This document shows, one piece after another, positions 58,273-64,000 of a DNA stretch of 64,000 bases (within the stretch, counting starts at the first letter, position 1; each line of letters opens with the position of its first letter). Below the pieces are notes generated by a model. That model saw nothing but the letters and a program-made list of their open reading frames with translations, did no database searches and had not been told where the DNA came from. A program made the translations under genes and the position numbers. This DNA is from DATAOG01 sp963782885 (GTDB lineage: Bacteria > Pseudomonadota > Alphaproteobacteria > Geminicoccales > Geminicoccaceae): the NCBI GenBank assembly GCA_963782885.1, contig CAWALL010000014.1, forward strand, positions 394,608 through 458,607, written 5' to 3'.

Positions 58273-58293
58273 GGCTTTGCCCCGACTGGCCGG

Positions 58294-58545
58294 TCAGTCG
58301 CGGGCGAGCGCCTGCTCCAGGGCCTCGCGGATGAAGCGCTGGTAGGGGATGCCGCGCGCCTGGGCGCGGGCCTTGACCGCGTTCAAGAGGGTCTCGGGCA
58401 GGCGCATGTTGACCCTGGCCGCCTTCTTCTCGAACTCGAACCGCACCGGCTTGAACTGGGAGAGGTCGTATTCGGTGAGGTCGGCCTCCTCCACGAAGCG
58501 CTCGGCTTCCTCGTCAGTGCGAAAGACCGGGATCTTCTTTTTCAT
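58294..58545 (-). CDS. brnA: BrnA/CopG-type antitoxin, second pair
   Basis: An 83-residue antitoxin. It has PVFRTDEEAERFVEEADLTEYDLSQFKPV, then the ribbon-helix-helix VNMRLPETLLNAVKARAQARGIPYQRFIREALEQAL. The start MKKK at 58545 overlaps the end of brnT by 32 bases. Operator symmetry upstream of brnT suggests self-repression. Confidence 0.86.
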   Translation of the reverse strand: MKKKIPVFRTDEEAERFVEEADLTEYDLSQFKPVRFEFEKKAARVNMRLPETLLNAVKARAQARGIPYQRFIREALEQALARD

Positions 58546-58828
58546 AGGACTCGACCTCCCTCCGGTGCATGTAGCGGGCGCTGATGGGCCGGATGTAGGT
58601 TTTTCGATCGCGCTCGCGCAGCGTGAACACCAGGAACACCGACCTGCCCGAGCGCGTCTTGCCGATGGCCCTGAGACGCTCCTCGGCGAGCGAGTGCTCC
58701 ACGTCCAGGCTGATCGTATGCAGCCCGGTAAAGAGCCCCTCGATCTCCGCGACCGAGACGCCGTGTCGTTGGCATTTCGCGAGGTTACCCTCGTCCCAAT
58801 CGAAGCCTGCGATGGTTGCGCGCATCAT
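58514..58828 (-). CDS. brnT: BrnT-type toxin, second pair
   Basis: A 104-residue BrnT toxin: IAGFDWDEGNLAKCQRHGVSVAEIEGLF, SLAEERLRAIGKTRSGRSVFLVFTLRER and RPISARYMHRREVESYEKE, with the family RxIGxTxxGRxLFVVF pattern. ATG 58828 (or 58825) is used because the operator repeat ends 5 bases upstream. It is intact, unlike the first copy. BrnT is an RNA-cleaving toxin bound by BrnA. Confidence 0.87.
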   Translation of the reverse strand: MMRATIAGFDWDEGNLAKCQRHGVSVAEIEGLFTGLHTISLDVEHSLAEERLRAIGKTRSGRSVFLVFTLRERDRKTYIRPISARYMHRREVESYEKEDPGLSH

Positions 58829-58832
58829 ATGG

Positions 58833-58850
58833 TATGTACGTCTGTACATA
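58833..58850. promoter_or_regulatory. Probable BrnA operator, second pair
   Basis: TATGTAC-GTCT-GTACATA, perfect 7-bp arms, 5 bases before the brnT ATG. Its sequence differs from the first pair's site, consistent with two non-cross-reacting systems. Confidence 0.65.
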
Positions 58851-58873
58851 CAAGGGCTGCTGGGAACGTGAGG

Positions 58874-59827
58874 CTAAGGCGCGAGCGCGACCTTGCGGCG
58901 GGGGCGGCGGGGGACGATGCGTTGGGTCGCCCAGAAGCGGAGCGCCAGGCGTTCGCGGGCGGCGCGGCCGGCTTCCAGGTCCCAGCCGTTGATGATCGCC
59001 AGGCGAAAGCCGCCGGGCGGCATCGAGTGGGCCTTGGGCGGCTTGTCCTCGTGGAAGGTGATCTGGATGCTGGTGAGGGTCGGCTCCTTCAGGAGCTCGG
59101 CGACCAGCTCGGGGTCCGGGTGCCAGTATTGCAGGCCGTGCGGGCCGAACAGGACGACGCTGTAGCCGTCCCGGCGGTCGTCGTCGGGGTAGTCCCAGAC
59201 GCCTTCGGCGTAGAGCCGGACCAGGGCCTCGGTCCAGCCGGCGCCGTACAGGTCCGGCCACTGGTCGGAGAAGCGGAGGTGGACCTCGATGATCCGGGCG
59301 TCGATGGTCTCGAGATTGACCATGCCGGTGTAGCCGCGGAGGTTGGTCCGCAGCCACTGGCCGCAGTCGTCCTCGATCTGGGGGTGCGCTTCGGCGAGCA
59401 CGGCCCAGTAGTCGAACATGCCCTCGTCGATCGATTTGCCGGTGACGTGGCGCCACCAGCGGGGCTCGCCGTCGACGACCGCGGCGTCGGTCGACACATG
59501 CTCGCCCTTCAAGAGCTCCATCCACATGTGGCCGGGGCGCTGGTTCAGCTGATAGTCGCGCGAAGTTCGGAAAATCCGGCTGCCGGCGCCCATGCCGCGC
59601 ATGTTGTAGACGGGCTTGGAGAACACCGGGAAGGTTTCGGGCGCCATGCCGTGCAGGCCGCAGGCGAGCCCTTGGGACTCGGCGATCAGGAGCTTGTTGT
59701 AGATCCAGCGGAACTTGGGGAAGAGCAGGTAAGCGTCGCCGTCCTCGGTCGGGACGACCGCGTTCTCGGGGCAGGCGACATGCTCGAAGTACTGCATGCG
59801 CCAGGGGTCGCGCTCGACGATCGGCAT
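58874..59827 (-). CDS. ATP-grasp-like protein of unknown function
   Basis: A 317-residue protein. FPVFSKPVYNMRGMGAGSRI looks like the nucleotide-binding lysine and glycine loop of ATP-grasp enzymes, HMWMELLKGEHVSTDAAVVDG like the following strand with acidic residues, and GMVNLETIDARIIEVHLRFSDQW like the metal-binding end (Glu, Arg). ATP-grasp enzymes join carboxylates to amines or thiols. No pathway neighbours point to a substrate. It is a single gene between the TA genes and the GGDEF/EAL-like gene. ATG 59827 starts the protein. Confidence 0.6.
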   Translation of the reverse strand: MPIVERDPWRMQYFEHVACPENAVVPTEDGDAYLLFPKFRWIYNKLLIAESQGLACGLHGMAPETFPVFSKPVYNMRGMGAGSRIFRTSRDYQLNQRPGHMWMELLKGEHVSTDAAVVDGEPRWWRHVTGKSIDEGMFDYWAVLAEAHPQIEDDCGQWLRTNLRGYTGMVNLETIDARIIEVHLRFSDQWPDLYGAGWTEALVRLYAEGVWDYPDDDRRDGYSVVLFGPHGLQYWHPDPELVAELLKEPTLTSIQITFHEDKPPKAHSMPPGGFRLAIINGWDLEAGRAARERLALRFWATQRIVPRRPRRKVALAP

Positions 59828-59956
59828 GGCTTCCCTTCGCGGTCGAGGTCCAGGCCGCCACTTTAGGGAGCAAGGCCGATCGATGAAAGGTCCGGCGCCG
59901 GCCAGCGCCGCCGCTTCGCCCGGGCGGGTTTCCGGATGATCAGGAGCGGCGCACGA

Positions 59957-61314
59957 TCACGTCCGGCCCCCGGGGGCGGCGCTCAGATCGAGCCGGTAGG
60001 CAGGACCCGGCGCAGCGACCTTGGGCGCGACCGCGGGGCCGCCGAGAAAATCGACCCCGCCGCCAGCAGCGCCAGCACCGTGCCGCGATCCTCAACTCCG
60101 AGCGCGCAGGTCGCGAGCCTGTGCCGCGACGCGTCGCAGGCAGAGCCGCTGATCCGTTCGTGCTGCGGATCCTGGAATCCGCCCGGCGGGGCGGCCTCGA
60201 AGGCGAGCGCGTCGACACCGCGGTCGGCGAGATCGCGGATCTGCGTCGGTTCGGGCGGCACGCAGACGATGAAGAAGCGGGCGAACGACCTGAGCGGGAC
60301 CAGGCGGTCGCGGATCAGATCGCGCCACGCGCCGGCGGCCACGTTGAGCACAGCAAAGCCGAGCCGCCGGTTCAGCTGGCCCGGCACCTGCCGGCAGAGG
60401 TCGAGGTAGCTCTGACGGCGCTGCAGCTGCACGAGCGTGTCCCAATGGATCGGCGCCACCACCAGGGCCGCATGGCCCTGGCGCTCCATCTCCGGCAGGC
60501 TCGCGAGGACCGTGCGCAGCGCCAGACAGTCGAGCTCATAGAGATCCTGGCCGGCGTCCCCGGTGCCCGGCCGGCAGCTGCAGACGTAGCCGACGACCGC
60601 CTTGCCGCGCCGGCTCCAGATCGGCAGATAGTCGAACTGCACCGGCCCGCGGTCGGCCATCTCGAGGGGGCGCGGCCCGCCGTCGGCGCGGGCCGCGGCC
60701 TCGCGGGCGGCGACCTGGTCCATCCTGGCGACCAGGCTCTCGAGGGAAGGTCCGCCCTTGAGCTCGCCGGGATCGACCTCGTGGACGGTGAGCCGAACCG
60801 GCGCCTCGTCGACCTCGGGTAGCTCGCCGATCAGGAACACCGTGATTTCGCGCGCGATCGCCTGCGCCTTGAAGGTGGCCTCGACGGTGCTCAGGCTGGC
60901 GAACAGGATCATGTAGCGGTCGCCGACCTGGACGTAGACGTCCTGATCGGCGAGCCGCCGTTCCAGGATCTGGCGGGTCAGCCGGTGGACCTTGGTCGCC
61001 AGCCGCTGCCAGTCGCCGCCGAGCCGCGCCTTGACCCGCGAGAGCGCGATGATCTGCAGCCGCCCGGCGACCAGCGGTTCGGACGGCTGGCTGGTCCGGG
61101 CGGCCGTGCGCAGGCGGTGTTGGAACTGCCTGAGGCGCGCCTTGTCGGACCGGACCGGCCGCTGGCGCGCCGGTGCGCTCGCGCCGGGCGCGGTGTCTGC
61201 TGCCGCCGGCGGTCCGAGAACGAGCGCGGCATCGTCCTCCCGCTTGAACAGGCCACGGAAGGCGTGCGGCAGTCTCATGACCAGCGATCCGATCGGCTGC
61301 GCGGATCTGGCCAT
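59957..61314 (-). CDS. Degenerate GGDEF/EAL-like protein with a C-terminal frameshift
   Basis: As read, the frame ends at 59983 (443 residues). The part GRLQIIALSRVKARLGGDWQ through VYVQVGDRYMILFASLS resembles a GGDEF domain in which the active motif reads VGDRY, and FDYLPIWSRRGKAVVGYVC resembles an EAL domain without its catalytic residues. Near 60055 a G-run appears one base short: shifting frame restores VDFLGGPAVAPKV and a stop at 59957. It probably binds rather than makes or cuts cyclic di-GMP, or has lost the activity. The start is 61314 or 61278. Confidence 0.6.
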
Positions 61315-61398
61315 CTATGCCCGAGCTGGGTTAATCAGGCCTTTCGGAGGATGGCGGCGCCCGGGCACGATCGGCCGCTGATCCCCGGGAGGAGCCCG

Positions 61399-62058
61399 AT
61401 GAGCGAGCGCATCGTCGTCGTCAACCCGAACTCGACCGAGGCCGTAACCCTGGCGATCGAGCGGGCGCTGACGCCGCTGCAGATGGCGGGCGGGCCCTCG
61501 ATCGAGTGCTTGACGCTCGCCGAGGGCCCGCCCGGGATCGAGACCCAGGCGCACGTCGAGCAGATCGTGCCGCTGCTCTGCCGGCTGGTGCGGGCGCGCG
61601 CCGACGCGGCCGCGTTCGTGATCGCCTGCTTCAGCGATCCGGGCCTGCACGCCTGCCGGGAAGCGACCGGCCGGCCGGTGCTCGGGATCGCCGAATGCGG
61701 CCTTCTGACCGCGCTGACCCGCGGCGAGCGCTTCGGCATCGTTTCGATTCTGAAAGGCTCGCTACCCCGCCATCTGCGCTACGTGCGCCAGCTGGGTCTC
61801 GCGGCGCGCTTCGCCGGCGACCTGCCGCTCGGGCTCGGCGTGGTGGAGCTCGCCGATCGGGAGCGGACCTTCGCGCGCATGCGCGAGGTCGGAGCGCAGC
61901 TGCGTGATTGGCACGGCGCCGACGTCCTGGTGCTGGGCTGCGCCGGCATGGCCCAGTATCGCTCTGATCTCGAGACGGCGCTGGAAATGCCCGTGGTCGA
62001 CCCGACCCAGGCCGCGGTCACGATGGCGATCGGCGCCGTCCGGCTCGCGAAGCGTTAA
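61399..62058 (+). CDS. Asp/Glu/hydantoin racemase-family protein
   Basis: A 219-residue cofactor-free racemase fold. IVVVNPNSTEAVTLAIERAL is the first strand; the two catalytic cysteines sit in VIACFSDPGLHA and VLGCAGMAQ; PVVDPTQAAVTMAIGA is the C-terminal helix. Substrates in the family are aspartate, glutamate, hydantoins or arylmalonates. GGGAGGAGC precedes the ATG. Its neighbours do not suggest which. A 183-base stretch without genes follows. Confidence 0.9.
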   Translation: MSERIVVVNPNSTEAVTLAIERALTPLQMAGGPSIECLTLAEGPPGIETQAHVEQIVPLLCRLVRARADAAAFVIACFSDPGLHACREATGRPVLGIAECGLLTALTRGERFGIVSILKGSLPRHLRYVRQLGLAARFAGDLPLGLGVVELADRERTFARMREVGAQLRDWHGADVLVLGCAGMAQYRSDLETALEMPVVDPTQAAVTMAIGAVRLAKR

Positions 62059-62241
62059 AGTCGTCTGGCTCCTTGCCTGGTGCCCGATCTTTAAGGCACT
62101 TCACAGGAGCACGCTTCAGCGCTGTCGTCCTCGGGCAATCGAGCGGTTCCAAGCCCATAACGTCCTTTATGGGATCGGATTTGGGGCACGGGTCGCCGGG
62201 CTGTGCGCGGTGTCCGCCCCGACGCGCCGCGGCGGGCCGGG

Positions 62242-63573
62242 CTACTCGCTGAAGATCTGCTTGATGCGCGCGATCGCCTCGTCGATTGCCTGCTCAGCGC
62301 TGATGCCGTCGGCCGCGACGCGGTGGACCGCATTGCCCCAGATCTCCTCCTCCCGTATCCGGTCCGACCGCCATTCCTGATCCCGTACCCCCGCACCCGG
62401 ACTGTGGTGCGGCCGGGTCAGGATTTGGATGGCTGCGCGCATGCGGTGCGGGTCTCTTGGGTCCAGCCAGAACGGCGCATCGAGCAGCTTGCGCATCGGC
62501 GGCAGCCATCGATCGCCGGCGAACGTCAGCCAGTGGGCGATCCAGCCTTCAGCCAGGAAGCGGACGAAGTGGCTGGCAAGGGCAGGATTTTTGCCGTCCT
62601 TGAAGACGACGGCGTGCGCGAACCCACCGTCGATGACCAGCGGCTGGCCGTTCGCGCCGTCCGGCCAGTCGATCGTCGCGGCGTTCTTATAGTAGTCGTC
62701 GGGCCGCGCCGTGCGCAGCGCGCCCGGGATCGAGAGTGTGGCGTTCGTGGTCATCACCACGGTCTGCGCGATGAACGCCTCGTTGTTGCCGGCGCTCGTC
62801 CAGCTCGTCGAGTTGGGCGGCGTGCAGCCCTTGCGCCAGATCTGCGTGTAGGCCTCCAACGCCTTGATCATTCCTTTCCGGATCTCGGGGTCTTCGACCT
62901 GAAGACGGCGCTCGCGGTCGAGCCAAGGCGCCCCATACGCAAGCTGGAACTGTTCGAGCCCGTTCTTGGCGTCAACATTGGCCGCCATGGGCATTCCAAT
63001 AGCCCAGATGTCGTCGCGGCCCAGGGCCTCACGCACTGCCGGCTGCACCCGGTCGCACCAGAAGGACCAGAAGGCGTCCCACCCTTTCGGGATGTCGGCG
63101 AGCGTGAAGCCCGCCCGTTCCAGGAGGCTCTTCCATACATGGACGTGGTTGGAACGCCGGCCCATCGGCAGCCCGTACAGGCCGCGCTGGCCCGTTCTGC
63201 CGTTGAACGACATACCCGCATCGACGGCGTCGGCATCGAACAGGTCCAAGACTGGTCTCAGGACATCCGCGAGATCGGCGAGTTGGTCCTCGTAAGCCCA
63301 CCGTCCCCAGGCTGTAATAGTCCCGTACAAGAAGTCGGGCGGCTGCCCGGCCGCGAGCGCCGCTCGGACCTTGTCGTTCGCCTCGTACTGGGCCGGCTGT
63401 TCGAGCTCGACTCGCTTGCCGGTCTTCTGCTCGAAGGCAGCGATGATCTCCCTGACCGCCTGGTCCTCCTGCGGGTAGAAACCTTGTTCCCACCACACCA
63501 CGAGGTCAGCGGCCTGGGCGCCGAGCGGCGCCAGGACGATCGCTGCGGCAAGAACGCCGGCGCGAGCGCGCAT
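62242..63573 (-). CDS. Sugar-type ABC transporter substrate-binding protein
   Basis: A 443-residue extracellular solute-binding protein family 1 member. A signal peptide (VLAAAIVLAPLGAQAAD) is followed by LVVWWEQGFYPQEDQAVREIIAAFEQKTGKRVELE, ANDKVRAALAAGQPPDFLYG, PKGWDAFWSFW, TSAGNNEAFIAQTVVMTTNATLS and FAHAVVFKDGKNPALASHFVRFLAEG. GGAGG precedes ATG 63573. Permease and ATPase genes would be expected downstream, but the next gene is on the other strand, so they lie elsewhere. The substrate is probably a sugar or polyol. Confidence 0.88.
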   Translation of the reverse strand: MRARAGVLAAAIVLAPLGAQAADLVVWWEQGFYPQEDQAVREIIAAFEQKTGKRVELEQPAQYEANDKVRAALAAGQPPDFLYGTITAWGRWAYEDQLADLADVLRPVLDLFDADAVDAGMSFNGRTGQRGLYGLPMGRRSNHVHVWKSLLERAGFTLADIPKGWDAFWSFWCDRVQPAVREALGRDDIWAIGMPMAANVDAKNGLEQFQLAYGAPWLDRERRLQVEDPEIRKGMIKALEAYTQIWRKGCTPPNSTSWTSAGNNEAFIAQTVVMTTNATLSIPGALRTARPDDYYKNAATIDWPDGANGQPLVIDGGFAHAVVFKDGKNPALASHFVRFLAEGWIAHWLTFAGDRWLPPMRKLLDAPFWLDPRDPHRMRAAIQILTRPHHSPGAGVRDQEWRSDRIREEEIWGNAVHRVAADGISAEQAIDEAIARIKQIFSE

Positions 63574-64000
63574 GGGGGTGCCTCCGTATGGCATCACGGA
63601 CAACAGGGGAGCTTTTCTGGCGAGGGCAACCGGAGCCAGGCCCGCCGGGAGCGCTGATCGCACATGTCAAAGGGAATCCGGCCTCGCTCCGACTCATGAG
63701 AAGGGTGGCAAATAGCATGAGATGCCCATGCATCACCCTTTGAACCGACATTTCCCAGATAGCACCGGTCCTATGGCCAGAATGCTCCCATTGGGAGCAT
63801 GAGGCAACGCGCAAAGGCACTCAAAGGCCGCGGATGGGTCGTCGCGGGCTCCCTCGCCATGGCGGACCCACCCCCGTCACCTACTCCAAGACGCCGATTG
63901 GTTGAGGACGGAGCTGTCCAAACGCCCGCCGCCTGCTGACGTCGTGACCCCGCGGAAAGGTTGGGCATCGGGTGCCGCGACGATTTCTGCACGGTGGCCC
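63574..64000. other. Leader/intergenic region at the right edge
   Basis: About 430 bases with no convincing gene. They presumably contain the promoter of the binding-protein gene, plus a 19-bp inverted repeat at 63782-63800. Confidence 0.5.
63782..63800. repeat. 19-bp perfect inverted repeat, operator-like
   Basis: ATGCTCCCA-T-TGGGAGCAT, perfect 9-bp arms, about 210 bases upstream of the sugar-type binding-protein ATG. The inner word TGGGAGC is found in LacI-family operators, but here the half-sites are in the opposite arrangement. Confidence 0.6.

Noticed and set aside
63771..63992. 73-residue minus-strand frame at the right edge
   Set aside because: No ribosome site or recognisable features, and it crosses the inverted repeat.

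Overview
The window is GC-rich DNA from an alphaproteobacterium, probably a Rhodospirillales- or Geminicoccales-like lineage. The main evidence is the ntrB-ntrC-ntrY-ntrX-trkA-(D-amino-acid transaminase)-hfq-hflX gene order, a fused ispDF, a Bpt-type aminoacyl-tRNA-protein transferase and a CIRCE-controlled groESL. Lineage below class level is inference, because there is no rRNA or single marker here to fix it. No tRNA, rRNA, CRISPR array or intact prophage was seen.

Layout. 0-6 kb: the end of a haloacetate-dehalogenase-like hydrolase, a small periplasmic protein, a mazEF pair followed by a zinc-ribbon metallo-beta-lactamase-fold gene, a TPR gene with eight 141-bp repeats broken by several single-base indels, a gene-poor stretch, and a VOC-fold gene. 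6-12 kb: an ArsR/SAM-methyltransferase regulator, metF and metH form one minus-strand operon behind a near-palindromic operator. 12-18.7 kb: mlaA-mlaC, then a four-gene minus-strand unit (receiver, two tiny membrane proteins, and a transporter-like histidine kinase), then ankyrin and YHS-domain exported proteins. 18.7-29.8 kb: a class III cyclase with TPRs, bpt, an Rrf2 regulator followed by a complete sulfate ABC importer (sbp-cysT-cysW-cysA), an SLC13/RCK permease facing it, and two lipid/ester-type hydrolases. 29.9-34 kb: gnd-gntK and the cinA-pgpA-ispDF cluster. 34-46.8 kb: the nitrogen two-component operon, trkA, transaminase, hfq, hflX, groES and groEL.

From 46.9 kb the region is more accessory. 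Two IS5-family copies in the same orientation (46904-47722 and 55993-56807) bracket an IS110-family transposase, ycaQ-like, asd, a Phd/RelE-type pair, xseA, mazG and a branched-chain amino-acid-type binding protein. Right of the second copy lie a chimeric HicB/RelB-like antitoxin and two BrnT/BrnA pairs, each preceded by a perfect inverted repeat. After these come a monooxygenase, an ATP-grasp-like protein, a protein with degenerate GGDEF and EAL-like parts, an Asp/Glu-type racemase and a sugar-type ABC binding protein.

A recurring feature is single-base indels that break otherwise well conserved genes (ispDF, mazG, brnT, the GGDEF/EAL-like gene and the TPR gene). Several lie in short homopolymers, so sequencing or assembly error should be excluded before any is called a true pseudogene. 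No single locus stands out as a clearly new system. The best candidates for a closer look are the receiver/small-membrane-protein/SSS-kinase unit, the HicB-RelB chimera, the IS110 5' region with its 30-bp palindrome, and the mazEF-linked MBL protein.
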